Part shown: piece after piece, positions 22,059 through 30,802 of the stretch
Position numbering within the stretch: the stretch's first letter is position 1
Layout of the letters: every line of letters starts with the position of its first letter
NCBI GenBank assembly: GCA_023389055.1
Contig: JAEWFA010000040.1
Span: 25,546 to 89,545, forward strand
Origin: Pseudomonadota bacterium
GTDB lineage: Bacteria > Pseudomonadota > Gammaproteobacteria > Burkholderiales > Burkholderiaceae_E
Direction of reading: 5' to 3'
DNA length: 64,000 bases
Program-made: the position numbers and the translations under genes
Notes under the pieces: generated by a model
What the model saw: only the letters and a program-made list of their open reading frames with translations
The model's database searches: none
Told to the model about the DNA's origin: nothing

Positions 22059-22974
22059 TTCGCGCCACGGCGTCGATCCGGGCGCGCTCGCGCGCGTCGT
22101 CGCGCGGGCCGAGTCCGTGCTCGGGCGCTTCGAGCAGCTGCTCGGCGCCGCGACCGCCCCGGACTGGAACGCGGCGATCGCCTATCGCTGGCGCCGCCGC
22201 CCCAGCGCATTCGGCCAGCAGGCGGCACTGCACCCGGTGCGGCACGTCTCGGCGATCCGGCTCGACGACCTCAAGCACATCGACGAGCAGAAGGCGGCGA
22301 TCGAACGCAACACGCGCCAGTTCGTGCAGCGACGCCCGGCGAACAACGTCCTGCTCACGGGATCGCGCGGCACCGGCAAGTCGTCGCTGATCAAGGCGTT
22401 GCTGAACCAGTACGCCGCGCAGGGGTTGCGGCTGATCGAGGTCGACAAGGACGATCTCGTCGACCTGCCCGAGATCGTCGAACTGGTCGCCGGGCGGCCG
22501 GAGCGCTTCATCGTCTTCTGCGACGACCTGTCCTTCGAGGAAGGCGAACCCGGCTACAAGGCCCTGAAGGTAGCGCTCGACGGCTCGGTGTCGGCGCAGT
22601 CGGAGAACGTGCTGATCTACGCCACGTCGAACCGCCGGCACCTGATGCCCGAGTACATGCGCGAGAACCTCGAGGCGAAACACCAGTCCGACGGCGAGAT
22701 CCATCCGGGCGAGACGGTCGAGGAGAAGATCTCGCTGTCCGAGCGATTCGGGCTGTGGGTGTCGTTCTATCCGTTTCGCCAGGACGACTACCTGGCGATC
22801 GTCGCGCACTGGCTCGCAAGCTTCGGCTGCGACGCGCGCGAGATCGAGGCGGCGCGCGCCGATGCGCTTCGCTTCGCGCTCGAGCGCGGGTCGCGCTCGG
22901 GGCGCGTCGCCTGGCAGTTCGCCAAGGACCGGGCAGGGCGCGAACCGGAAGTGCGCGCTTCTCGCGCGCCCTGA
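22039..22974 (+). CDS. DUF815 family AAA-type ATPase
   Basis: The 311-residue protein is a single-domain P-loop ATPase of the DUF815 group, whose cellular role is not established. It shows Walker A GSRGTGKSS at about residues 108-116, a Walker B-like 'FIVFCDDLSF', a sensor-like 'IYATSNRRHLMPE', and a C-terminal helical lid. The ATG lies inside the end of argJ (20 bp overlap), and the next gene starts 5 bp after its stop, so it is probably co-transcribed with both. Confidence 0.88.
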   Translation: MPTTDPDSRHGVDPGALARVVARAESVLGRFEQLLGAATAPDWNAAIAYRWRRRPSAFGQQAALHPVRHVSAIRLDDLKHIDEQKAAIERNTRQFVQRRPANNVLLTGSRGTGKSSLIKALLNQYAAQGLRLIEVDKDDLVDLPEIVELVAGRPERFIVFCDDLSFEEGEPGYKALKVALDGSVSAQSENVLIYATSNRRHLMPEYMRENLEAKHQSDGEIHPGETVEEKISLSERFGLWVSFYPFRQDDYLAIVAHWLASFGCDAREIEAARADALRFALERGSRSGRVAWQFAKDRAGREPEVRASRAP

Positions 22975-22979
22975 CGCGC

Positions 22980-23912
22980 GTGTCGATGCTCGAGGTCGCG
23001 GTCGGCGTCCTCGTTCGCGCCGACGGCGCGGTGCTGTTCGGCCAGCGTCGCGCCGGCAAGCCCTACGCCGGCTGGTGGGAATTCCCCGGCGGCAAAGTCG
23101 AGACGGGTGAGACGATCGAGCAGGCGCTCGCGCGCGAACTCCACGAGGAACTCGGCATCGAGGTGCGACGCTCGTACCCGTGGATGCTGCGCGAGCACGT
23201 CTACCCGCACGCGCACGTCCGACTGTCGTTTCGCCGGGTCGTCGACTGGACCGGCACGCCGCGTCCGCGAGAAGGCCAGGCGCTCGCCTGGCGCCACCCG
23301 TCGGGGATCGATCTGGCGCCGTTGCTGCCGGCGGCGATTCCGGTGATCGGCTGGTTGAGGCTGCCGCAGCGGCTCGCGATCAGCAGTGCGATGCTGCTGG
23401 GAGACGACACGTTTCTCGAAGCGTTGCGCGCGGCGCTGGCGTCGGGACTGCGACTCGTGCAATTGCGCGAGCCCGGAATCGAGCCCGATCGTCTCGAACG
23501 TTTGTGGCGCGCGGCGCGCGCCTCGTGTCGTGACGCGGGTGGCCTGCTGGTCGTCAACAGCGCGCATTCCCTCTCGTATGCGGCGGCCTGCGACGGCGTG
23601 CATCTTCGCGGCGCGGATCTGCACGCCTGCGTCTCGCGTCCGCCGTTTCGCATCGTCGGCGCTTCGTGCCACGATGCGCGCGACCTCGCGCAGGCAGGCG
23701 AACTGGGCCTGGATTACGCGGTGCTCGGTCCGGTCAAGCCGACGCTGTCGCACCCCGGGGCGCCGGTGCTGGGGTGGGACGCCTTCGCGTCGCTCGCCGC
23801 CCGATCGCAGGTGCCGGTCTTCGCACTGGGCGGGATGCACGAGAGCGACGCAACGGATGCGGCGGTCGCCGGCGCGCACGGACTGGCGATGCTGCGCGGC
23901 TGGCGAACCTGA
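22980..23912 (+). CDS. Nudix hydrolase fused to a ThiE-like domain
   Basis: Two-domain protein of about 310 residues. The N-terminal half is a MutT-type Nudix hydrolase with an intact Nudix box (glycine-rich start, then AlaArgGluLeuHisGluGluLeuGly) around residues 38-60, predicted to sanitise oxidised nucleotides such as 8-oxo-dGTP. The C-terminal half (about 130-310) resembles thiamine-phosphate synthase/TenI, with 'VLGPVKPT' and 'FALGGM' segments that shape the phosphate site. Whether the second half is catalytic is unclear. Start is GTG at 22980 or ATG at 22986; neither has a good ribosome-binding site. It ends next to the convergent yacG. Confidence 0.88.
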   Translation: MSMLEVAVGVLVRADGAVLFGQRRAGKPYAGWWEFPGGKVETGETIEQALARELHEELGIEVRRSYPWMLREHVYPHAHVRLSFRRVVDWTGTPRPREGQALAWRHPSGIDLAPLLPAAIPVIGWLRLPQRLAISSAMLLGDDTFLEALRAALASGLRLVQLREPGIEPDRLERLWRAARASCRDAGGLLVVNSAHSLSYAAACDGVHLRGADLHACVSRPPFRIVGASCHDARDLAQAGELGLDYAVLGPVKPTLSHPGAPVLGWDAFASLAARSQVPVFALGGMHESDATDAAVAGAHGLAMLRGWRT

Positions 23913-24107
23913 TCAGCCGAAGCGTTCCCCTTCCCCCTTCTGCCTTGCCTCGTCCCTTTCTCCGGCAATCCGGTACCGCTCCGCCGCCCACGCCCCCAGA
24001 TCGAGGTTCTTGCAGCGCTGCGAGCAGAACGGACGCCAGCGGTGCGACGCGTCGAAGGGCGTCTTGCGGCCGCAGGCCGGGCAGTTGACGAAGACGTTCT
24101 TCTTCAT
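23913..24107 (-). CDS. yacG: DNA gyrase inhibitor YacG
   Basis: Small zinc protein reported to bind GyrB and block gyrase activity in E. coli. The 64-residue product has the four zinc cysteines at 9, 12, 28 and 32 (Cx2C-x15-Cx3C) and the typical 'RPFCSQRCKNLDLGAWAAERY' region. It follows zapD by 4 bp on the same strand. The stop lies next to that of the convergent Nudix-ThiE gene. Confidence 0.94.
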   Translation of the reverse strand: MKKNVFVNCPACGRKTPFDASHRWRPFCSQRCKNLDLGAWAAERYRIAGERDEARQKGEGERFG

Positions 24108-24111
24108 CGCG

Positions 24112-24867
24112 TCACAGGGTGCAAAGACCGAGCTCGAAGTCGATGTTCGTGTCGGCCGGACGCGGACGCTCGTCGCGGTCGCGCATCGTGAAACGGATCC
24201 ACAGCAGGTACTTGTTCGCGCTGATTTCGGGGATCGCGCCGAGCGCCGGATCGAGCCGCACCTGCACCATCTGGTAGGTCTTGCCGGCCAGCGGTTGCTG
24301 GTAGCTGCCGCCCTGCGCCGTGAGCGCCGTGCGTTGCGCGCTCTCGCGCAGCAGGCGCAGCACGATCGTCACGCTGTCGTACATGGGCTTGAACGGCGCA
24401 GCCCACGCGGCGATGTCGCGCTGGCGCACGTCGGCGGGCCGATGCTGCCACGCGTGATACGAGGGAAGGTCGAATTCGCAGGCGCCGCCTGCGATGAACA
24501 TCCGGCTGCGGATGCTCATCAGCCATTCGTTGTCGCGCAGGTGCTGCCCGCTCTTTCCGGTGGCCGCGCCCAGTCCGCCCAGCGCCTCGTCGATGTCGCC
24601 GAGGATGCGGTCGAGGGCCTCCTGCGATACGTCCGGGCTGTTGCGGAACGCCATCAGCGTCTGGCGCTGGCGTTCGAGTTCCTGCAGAAGGTCGGACTTC
24701 AGGTCGGCGCGGCCCGCAACGTCGAGCACCTCGAAAAGCGTACCGAGGGCGACGTGATGATCGAGCGGATGTTCACGCCGGGCGAAGAACTCGAGCCGGT
24801 CGAACAGATCTTCGAGCCGCAGCAGCGTACGGACGCGTTCGTTCAGCGGGTACTCGTACAAGATCAA
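24112..24867 (-). CDS. zapD: Z-ring associated protein ZapD
   Basis: Cytoplasmic protein that bundles FtsZ filaments. I place the start at a TTG giving a 251-residue protein that begins MILYEYPLNERVRTLLRLED, the canonical ZapD N-terminus. That TTG has AGGA seven bases upstream. A candidate promoter (24961-24989) lies upstream; the longer open frame, back to TTG at 24972, would start inside that promoter and add 35 non-conserved residues. The gene sits between coaE and yacG, its usual betaproteobacterial setting. Confidence 0.92.
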   Translation of the reverse strand: MILYEYPLNERVRTLLRLEDLFDRLEFFARREHPLDHHVALGTLFEVLDVAGRADLKSDLLQELERQRQTLMAFRNSPDVSQEALDRILGDIDEALGGLGAATGKSGQHLRDNEWLMSIRSRMFIAGGACEFDLPSYHAWQHRPADVRQRDIAAWAAPFKPMYDSVTIVLRLLRESAQRTALTAQGGSYQQPLAGKTYQMVQVRLDPALGAIPEISANKYLLWIRFTMRDRDERPRPADTNIDFELGLCTL

Positions 24868-24960
24868 GGCGTCGTCCTGTGCCGCGGGCGACGGCGTTCG
24901 CGCTGCGCTCGCGCTGTCGCCGACGTATGCGAGTCGCGCTCGGTCCGTGCAGACGCACGA

Positions 24961-24989
24961 ATTCTGTAGCAAAGCGCTTTCGTTGACAA
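24961..24989 (-). promoter_or_regulatory. Candidate sigma-70 promoter for zapD-yacG
   Basis: Read on the - strand, TTGTCA (24984-24989) and CAGAAT (24961-24966) are separated by 17 bp; these match the consensus -35 and -10 at 5/6 and 4/6 positions. Transcription would start near 24954, leaving a leader of about 87 bases before the TTG start of zapD. Confidence 0.5.
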
Positions 24990-25029
24990 ACCTCGAGCCG
25001 CGCGATGCGAGCGCGCCCGCCGCTGAGGC

Positions 25030-25683
25030 TCAGCGCGCGGCGGCATACCTTCGATGCAGCACGTCGACCTGCGCCGGCAGCGCATCGGCATCGCCGGCGT
25101 TGTCGATCACGTCGTCGGCCGCCGCCAGCCTGTCTTCCCGACTGGCCTGCGTCGCCAGGATCGATTCGATGCGCGCCGCGCTCAGGCCGCTGCGCTGCTG
25201 CACGCGGGCGATCTGCACCGATACCGGACAGTCGACGACGAGCACGCGATCGAAGCGACCCGAGCGTCCCGCCGATTCCACCAGCAACGGGACGACGTGC
25301 ACCACGTAGGGGCCGGTGGCTGCGACGATGCGCCGCTCCGACTCGGCGCGAATCATCGGATGCAGGATGGCCTCGAGCGCGGCACGCGCGCCCGGGTCGT
25401 CGAAGACGAGCGCGCGCATCGCGTCGCGATCGAGCGCGCCGTCGGCGCGCAGGACGCCTTCGCCGAAACGCGTGCGGATCGCGTCGATCGCCGCGCCGCC
25501 CGGGGCGGTGAGTTCGTGTGCGATCGCATCGGTGTCGACGATCGTGGCGCCGCGCGCCGCGAAGAGTTCGGCGACGGTGCTCTTGCCGCTGCCGATGCCG
25601 CCGGTGAGTCCGACGACGAAGGGCCTGCGTGGCGAGGTGCGTTCTTGCGTTCGCCCCGTCGGCCCGTCTGCGGCTGCAGTCAT
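25030..25683 (-). CDS. coaE: Dephospho-CoA kinase CoaE
   Basis: Last enzyme of coenzyme A synthesis; it phosphorylates the 3'-hydroxyl of dephospho-CoA. The 217-residue protein has the P-loop GLTGGIGSGKST at about residues 25-36, then 'IVDTDAIAHELT' and the lid region of the family. The first 20 or so residues are polar and not typical, but no better start codon exists before the P-loop. It is followed by zapD after 162 bp, and pilD ends 48 bp upstream. Confidence 0.95.
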   Translation of the reverse strand: MTAAADGPTGRTQERTSPRRPFVVGLTGGIGSGKSTVAELFAARGATIVDTDAIAHELTAPGGAAIDAIRTRFGEGVLRADGALDRDAMRALVFDDPGARAALEAILHPMIRAESERRIVAATGPYVVHVVPLLVESAGRSGRFDRVLVVDCPVSVQIARVQQRSGLSAARIESILATQASREDRLAAADDVIDNAGDADALPAQVDVLHRRYAAAR

Positions 25684-25731
25684 GGCGACGAGTCTAACAG
25701 CGGGGCAGACGTGCCCTCGATCCGCCCTCGG

Positions 25732-26601
25732 TCAGCCCAATCCGTAGAATGAAGCGAGCGGCTCGCGGAAATACAGCGCGAGGAGTCCCGCGCCGGCCAG
25801 GTACGGCCCGAACGGGATCGGCACGTCACGCCCATGGCGCGCGACGACCATCAGCGTCAGGCCGACCGCAGCGCCGACCACCGATGCCAACAGGATCACC
25901 GAGGGCAGCGCGGTCCAGCCGAACCACGCACCGAGCGCGGCGAGCAGCTTGAAGTCGCCGTAGCCCATGCCTTCCTTGCCGGTGGCGAACTTGAACAGCC
26001 AGTACAGGCTCCACAGGCTCAGGTAGCCGGCGATCGCGCCGATGACCGCGGCGTGCAGCGGCGCGAAGACTTCCCACAGGTTGAACGCGAGCCCGATCCA
26101 CAGCAGCGGCAGCGTCATGCTGTCGGGCAGCAGCTGCGTGTCGAAGTCGATGAACGCGAGCGCGATCAGGAAGCAGGTGAGCACGACGGCGCCGAGCCCG
26201 GCGGCGCTCCAGCCGAAATGCGCGACGGCCAGCGCGCACAGCGCCGCGGTCGCGCCTTCGACGATCGGATAGCGAAGCGGAATCGCCGCTTGGCACGCCG
26301 TGCAGCGGCCGCGCTGCAGCAGCCAGCTGACGAGCGGGATGTTCTCGATGGCGCGGATCGAGTGTCCGCACGACGGGCACTGCGAGCGCGGCACGACCAG
26401 GTTGAAGGGCGGCGCTGCGCTCGCCGGTTCGCCGCGCAGTTCGGCCGCCTGCTGCGCCCATTCGAGCTCGAGCATCTTCGGCAGGCGGTGGATCACGACG
26501 TTCAGGAAACTGCCGACGAGCAGCCCGAACACCGCGGCGGTTCCGATCGCCAGCGCGGGCGACTGCTGCAGCGCTTCGAGCATCGACGGGGCCTCGAACA
26601 T
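25732..26601 (-). CDS. pilD: Prepilin peptidase / N-methyltransferase PilD
   Basis: Inner-membrane aspartic peptidase that cleaves and N-methylates type IV prepilins and pseudopilins. The 289-residue protein has the N-terminal domain with paired cysteines (CPSCGH...CTAC) expected to bind zinc, and a multi-pass membrane domain with the two catalytic aspartates in 'FIDFDTQLLPD' and 'GMGYGDFK'. The start ATG at 26601 lies 37 bp after pilC; a second ATG six codons later is also possible. It is the third gene of a pilB-pilC-pilD set. Confidence 0.95.
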   Translation of the reverse strand: MFEAPSMLEALQQSPALAIGTAAVFGLLVGSFLNVVIHRLPKMLELEWAQQAAELRGEPASAAPPFNLVVPRSQCPSCGHSIRAIENIPLVSWLLQRGRCTACQAAIPLRYPIVEGATAALCALAVAHFGWSAAGLGAVVLTCFLIALAFIDFDTQLLPDSMTLPLLWIGLAFNLWEVFAPLHAAVIGAIAGYLSLWSLYWLFKFATGKEGMGYGDFKLLAALGAWFGWTALPSVILLASVVGAAVGLTLMVVARHGRDVPIPFGPYLAGAGLLALYFREPLASFYGLG

Positions 26602-26638
26602 CGGGGATCGGCCTGCGTGCGGTTGCGGCGGGTCTCGC

Positions 26639-27913
26639 TCAGACCACCTGTCCGAGCTTGAAGATCGGAAGATACATCGCAATGACCAGGCCGCCGATCA
26701 GCGTGCCGAGCACGACCATGATCATCGGCTCGAGCAGGCTCGACAGGCTCTCGACGGCGTCGTCGACCTCGCGCTCGAAGATGTCGGCGGCCTTCGACAG
26801 CATCGAGTCGAGCGAGCCCGACTCCTCGCCGATCGAGGCCATCTGCAGCACCATGTTCGGGAACACCTGGGAATTCTGCATCGCCACCGTCAGGCTCGTT
26901 CCGGTGGACACTTCCTGCTGCACCCGCTTGGTCGCGACCAGGTAGACGTGGTTGCCGGAGGCGCCGCCGACCGAATCGAGCGCCTCGACCAGCGGAACGC
27001 CGGCGGCGAACATCGTCGACAGCGTGCGCAGCCACCGGGCGATCGTCGCCTTCTCGACCACCGAGCCGAACACGGGCAGCTTCAGCAGCAGCCGGTCCAT
27101 CGCCATCTGCACACGCGGCGATCGCTTCCACGCCTGGAGCAGGAAATAGAACCCGCCGCCTATCGCGCCGAAGATCAGGTACCAGTACTGGACGAAGAAA
27201 TCCGACAGCGCGATCACCATCAGCGTCGGGGCAGGCAGGTCGGCGCCGAAATTCGAGAAGACCTCCTTGAAGGCCGGTACGACGAACAGCATGATCACGG
27301 CCACCACGATGAACGCGACGACGAGAACCGCGATCGGGTAGAAGAGCGCCGACTTGATCTTGCCCTTGATCGCCAGCATCTTCTCCTTGTAGCTGGCCAG
27401 GCGATCGAGCAGGTCGTCGAGAATGCCGGCCTGTTCGCCGGCGCCCACGAGGTTGCAGAACAGCGAATCGAAGTACAGCGGGTACTTGCGGAAAGCCTGC
27501 GACAACGACGTTCCGGTCTCGACGTCGCCGCGGATATCGGTGAACAGCTTCGACACCGAAGCGTTCGACGTACCTCGTGCGACGATGTCGAACGACTGCA
27601 GCAGCGGCACCCCCGCCTTCATCATCGTCGCCAGCTGGCGCGTGAACAGCGTGATGTCCTTTTCGCCGATGCGCTTGCCGCGCTTGTACCGCCGCTTCGT
27701 CGCCTTGGTCATCGAGATGCCCTGCCGGCGCAGCGACGTCTGCACGGCGGTCGGGCTGCTCGAGCGCATCTCCCCGCGCAGCACCTTGCCGGCGCGGTCG
27801 CGCCCTTCCCACGCGTAGACCTGTTCCTTGCTGGCCGGGCGGCGGGCCGCCGACCCGCGAGCGCTGCCCGCGCGGGCGCCGGCGGCGCCGGCGGTCGTAC
27901 CGATCGTGCTCAT
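26639..27913 (-). CDS. pilC: Type IV pilus inner-membrane platform protein PilC
   Basis: Polytopic membrane protein that couples the PilB ATPase to pilin polymerisation. The 424-residue protein has two T2SSF domains (each with the pattern 'F...l..ll.aGvpl..al') and membrane segments near residues 190-215, 240-260 and 395-415. The N-terminal 'YAWEGRDRAGKVLRGEM' is typical. A purine-rich AAGGGG ribosome-binding site precedes the ATG. It lies 70 bp after pilB. Confidence 0.95.
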   Translation of the reverse strand: MSTIGTTAGAAGARAGSARGSAARRPASKEQVYAWEGRDRAGKVLRGEMRSSSPTAVQTSLRRQGISMTKATKRRYKRGKRIGEKDITLFTRQLATMMKAGVPLLQSFDIVARGTSNASVSKLFTDIRGDVETGTSLSQAFRKYPLYFDSLFCNLVGAGEQAGILDDLLDRLASYKEKMLAIKGKIKSALFYPIAVLVVAFIVVAVIMLFVVPAFKEVFSNFGADLPAPTLMVIALSDFFVQYWYLIFGAIGGGFYFLLQAWKRSPRVQMAMDRLLLKLPVFGSVVEKATIARWLRTLSTMFAAGVPLVEALDSVGGASGNHVYLVATKRVQQEVSTGTSLTVAMQNSQVFPNMVLQMASIGEESGSLDSMLSKAADIFEREVDDAVESLSSLLEPMIMVVLGTLIGGLVIAMYLPIFKLGQVV

Positions 27914-27983
27914 CGCATCGCCCCTTCGTCCTGGTGGTTCCCGCCGCTCGCGCCGCCGCCTGCCGGCCGCAGGTGCTCGCCGC

Positions 27984-29666
27984 TCATTCGTTGGTGACGC
28001 CGAGCACCTCCTCGATGCTCGTCATTCCCTGCATGACCTTGATCAGTCCCGATCGGCGCAGGTCGCGCACGCCTTCGCTTTGCGCCTGTCGCGCGATCTG
28101 CAGCGCGTTGCCGTTCGACAGGATGATTGCCTGCATCGCTTCCGTGATCGGCATCACCTGGTAGATGCCCACTCGGCCCTTGTAGCCGGTGCCGCCGCAG
28201 CGCTCGCAGCCCACCGGCCGGAACGGCGCCCACTTGCCGTCGAGGTCCGACTCGAGAAAGCCCGCCTTGAGCAGCGCGCCGCCGTCGGTCTGCAGCGGCT
28301 GCTTGCAGTTGCACAGCCGACGCGCCAGCCGCTGCGCGGTGATCAGGATCACCGACGAGGCGATGTTGAACGGCGCCACGCCCATGTTCGCCATTCGCGT
28401 AAGCGTGGTCGGCGCGTCGTTCGTGTGCAGCGTCGACAGCACCATGTGCCCCGTCTGTGCCGCCTTGATCGCGATGTCGGCGGTCTCGAGGTCGCGGATC
28501 TCCCCGACCATGATCACGTCCGGGTCCTGGCGCAGGAATGCCCGCAGCGCCGCGGCGAAGGTGAGCCCCGCCTTGTCGTTGACGTTGACCTGGTTGACGC
28601 CGGGCAGGTTGATCTCGGCCGGATCCTCGGCAGTGGAGATGTTGATGCCCGGCTCGTTCAGCAGGTTCAGGCAGGTGTAGAGCGACACCGTCTTGCCCGA
28701 GCCGGTCGGTCCGGTGACGAGGATCATCCCGTACGGGCGGCGGATCGCCTCGAGCATGATCTCCTTCTGGTCGGGCTCGTAGCCGAGCGCGTCGATGCCG
28801 AGCTTCGCCGACGACGGATCGAGGATCCGCATGACGATCTTTTCGCCGAACAGCGTCGGCAGCGTCGAGACGCGAAAGTCGATCGCGCGCTGGCTCGACA
28901 GCACGATCTTCATGCGGCCGTCCTGCGGCACGCGCCGCTCGGAGATGTCCAGCCGCGAGATCACCTTGATGCGCGATGCCAGCTTTTCCTTGATCGCCAG
29001 CGGAGGCGTCACCACCTCGCGCAGCTCGCCGTCGACGCGCAGCCGGATCCGGTAGTACTTCTCGTACGGCTCGAAGTGGATGTCCGATGCGCCGGCCTGG
29101 ATCGCCTCGACGAGTACCTTCTGCAGGAAGCGCACGACGGGCGCATCGTCGACGTCGCTGGTGTCGGGCGCCGTTCCCGGGTCGTCGCCGGCGACGGCGA
29201 TGTCGTCGAGCGAATCGTCGACGAGCTCCTCGAGCTGCTCGGTGGCGCTCTGGCCGAGTCGTTCGACCAGGCGCACGAGCCGGTCGTGCTCGACGACGAT
29301 CGGGTCGAGCGCTGCCTGCGCCGAGAAGCGGATCCGGTCGAGAAGCTTCGAGTCGGTCGGGTCGGACACCGCGATCGACAGGCGCCCGGCACGCTTGCCC
29401 AGTGCGACGACGCGCAGTTCGGTGGCGAGCTTGCGATCGAGCAGGTCGGAGGGCAGCGTCGTCGGGTCGATCGCCGACAGGTCCAGCAGCGGGTGCCCGC
29501 AAAGCTCGGCGGCGAACTGCGCGAGTTGGCGCGGCGGCATGTGCCCGCCACCGATCAACTCGTCGACGAAACTCAGCCGGTCGGCGTCGGCCTTTCGCTG
29601 GATGGCGCTCGCCTGGTCCAGCCGCAGCAACTGGTGCTGCACGAGCGCGCGGCCGAGCCCCGACAT
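27984..29666 (-). CDS. pilB: Type IV pilus assembly ATPase PilB
   Basis: Hexameric ATPase that powers pilus extension. The 560-residue protein has an N-terminal MshEN/T2SSE domain, Walker A GPTGSGKT near residue 320, the Asp box and 'GEIRDLETADIAIKAAQTGH' Walker B segment, and a tetracysteine zinc site (CNC...CERC) near the C-terminus. I chose the ATG giving MSGLGRALVQ, which aligns with known PilB starts and has AAGGA upstream. An ATG 15 codons earlier (29711) is possible. The frame stays open to 30008, but the added residues look non-coding. Confidence 0.94.
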   Translation of the reverse strand: MSGLGRALVQHQLLRLDQASAIQRKADADRLSFVDELIGGGHMPPRQLAQFAAELCGHPLLDLSAIDPTTLPSDLLDRKLATELRVVALGKRAGRLSIAVSDPTDSKLLDRIRFSAQAALDPIVVEHDRLVRLVERLGQSATEQLEELVDDSLDDIAVAGDDPGTAPDTSDVDDAPVVRFLQKVLVEAIQAGASDIHFEPYEKYYRIRLRVDGELREVVTPPLAIKEKLASRIKVISRLDISERRVPQDGRMKIVLSSQRAIDFRVSTLPTLFGEKIVMRILDPSSAKLGIDALGYEPDQKEIMLEAIRRPYGMILVTGPTGSGKTVSLYTCLNLLNEPGINISTAEDPAEINLPGVNQVNVNDKAGLTFAAALRAFLRQDPDVIMVGEIRDLETADIAIKAAQTGHMVLSTLHTNDAPTTLTRMANMGVAPFNIASSVILITAQRLARRLCNCKQPLQTDGGALLKAGFLESDLDGKWAPFRPVGCERCGGTGYKGRVGIYQVMPITEAMQAIILSNGNALQIARQAQSEGVRDLRRSGLIKVMQGMTSIEEVLGVTNE

Positions 29667-29711
29667 CGAGGTCGGTTCCTTCGTTCGGCCTGCGGCAGCG
29701 ACGATGGCCAT

Positions 29712-30019
29712 GGCGGTGACGGAGTCGGTCGGATGATGGGAGCCCGCGGGCAATGATGCCCGCCGGCGCAGGCGCTGCGGCGCGCCGTACCGTGCGGCCG
29801 CGACGAGCGCGTGCGCGGCCCGGACGAACGGTGCGCAAGGCGCGTACTCGCCGCGACGCCGACCGCTTCGCGGAAGCGACGCCGGATGCGCCGCTCGCGG
29901 AACCACCCCAATCCCCTGTTGCTCGCTTACCCGGATTGCTGCGCCGCGAGCCTTTGGCCATAATCCGCGCTCGACGGCGGGGCGGCGCGCCAGCGCGGCC
30001 CACGACAAGCAGGCGCTCG
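29712..30019. other. Divergent pilB / liv intergenic region
   Basis: About 300 bp with no credible gene. It holds a perfect 7-bp hairpin GCGGGCA-ATGA-TGCCCGC (29746-29763), a 6-bp hairpin CGCTTC-GCG-GAAGCG (29864-29878) and the liv promoter candidate listed separately. I see no clear promoter for pilB. The hairpin at 29746-29763 would fall in the pilB leader if transcription starts upstream of it. Confidence 0.5.
29936..29964 (+). promoter_or_regulatory. Candidate sigma-70 promoter of the liv operon
   Basis: TTGCTG (29936-29941) and CATAAT (29959-29964) are 17 bp apart and lie about 55 bases before the livG start codon. The match to consensus is good for this GC-rich DNA, so this is a likely start point for the five-gene transporter operon. 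Confidence 0.6.
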
Positions 30020-30802
30020 ATGGCCGAAAAAGACTACATCCTGGAGACCCGTCGCCTCGTCAAGGAATTCAAGGGCTTCGTCGCAGTGAACGACGTCGAC
30101 CTGCGCGTGCGCCGGGGCCAGATTCATGCATTGATCGGGCCGAACGGAGCCGGCAAGACGACGTTCTTCAACCTGTTGACGAAGTTCCTGATTCCCACCG
30201 CGGGGCAGATCCTGTTCAACGGGCAGGACATCACTGCCGAGAAGTCGGCCCAGGTGGCGCGACGCGGCATCGTGCGCTCGTTCCAGATCTCGGCCACGTT
30301 CCCGAACCTGACCGTGCTCGAGAACGTGCGCGTGGCGCTGCAGCGAAAGCTCGGCACGTCCTTTCATTTCTGGAAGCCCGAACGCTCGCTCGACGTGCTC
30401 GACTCGCGCGCGATCGAGCTGCTCGACACGGTCGGGCTGCGCGAGTTCGCCGACCATGTCACCGTCGAGTTGCCGTACGGGCGCAAGCGCGCGCTGGAGA
30501 TCGCCACGACCCTCGCCACCGAGCCCGAGCTGATGCTGCTCGACGAGCCCACGCAAGGCATGGGGCACGAGGACGTCGACCGCGTCACGCAGCTCATCAA
30601 GAAGGTTTCGGCCAACCGGACGGTGCTGATGGTCGAGCACAACATGAACGTCGTGGCGAATATCGCCGACACGATCAGCGTGCTGCAACGCGGCCAGGTG
30701 ATCGCCGAAGGCCCGTACGAGATCGTCTCGCGGAATCCGCAGGTGCTCGAGGCGTACATGGGAAGCGCGAGCGAAGAGCTCGGGGGCACGCATGGTCACT
30801 GA
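30020..30802 (+). CDS. livG: Branched-chain amino acid-type ABC transporter ATPase, LivG family
   Basis: One of two cytoplasmic ATPases of a LivFGHM-type importer. The 260-residue protein has Walker A GPNGAGKTT near residue 42, a signature region LPYGRKRALEIA in place of the usual LSGGQ, and Walker B LMLLDEPTQGM. The variant signature is common in LivG proteins. It is the first gene of the operon and overlaps livF by 11 bp. The transported substrate cannot be read from this subunit. Confidence 0.9.
   Translation: MAEKDYILETRRLVKEFKGFVAVNDVDLRVRRGQIHALIGPNGAGKTTFFNLLTKFLIPTAGQILFNGQDITAEKSAQVARRGIVRSFQISATFPNLTVLENVRVALQRKLGTSFHFWKPERSLDVLDSRAIELLDTVGLREFADHVTVELPYGRKRALEIATTLATEPELMLLDEPTQGMGHEDVDRVTQLIKKVSANRTVLMVEHNMNVVANIADTISVLQRGQVIAEGPYEIVSRNPQVLEAYMGSASEELGGTHGH

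Noticed and set aside
25021..25035. Palindrome CGCTGAG-G-CTCAGCG at the end of coaE as a terminator
   Set aside because: Only one base separates the arms, so it cannot fold as a stable hairpin, and no T-run follows.
27984..30008. PilB extended to 30008
   Set aside because: The extra 114 residues are Arg/Ala-rich, cover the liv promoter and hairpins, and are absent from the family.
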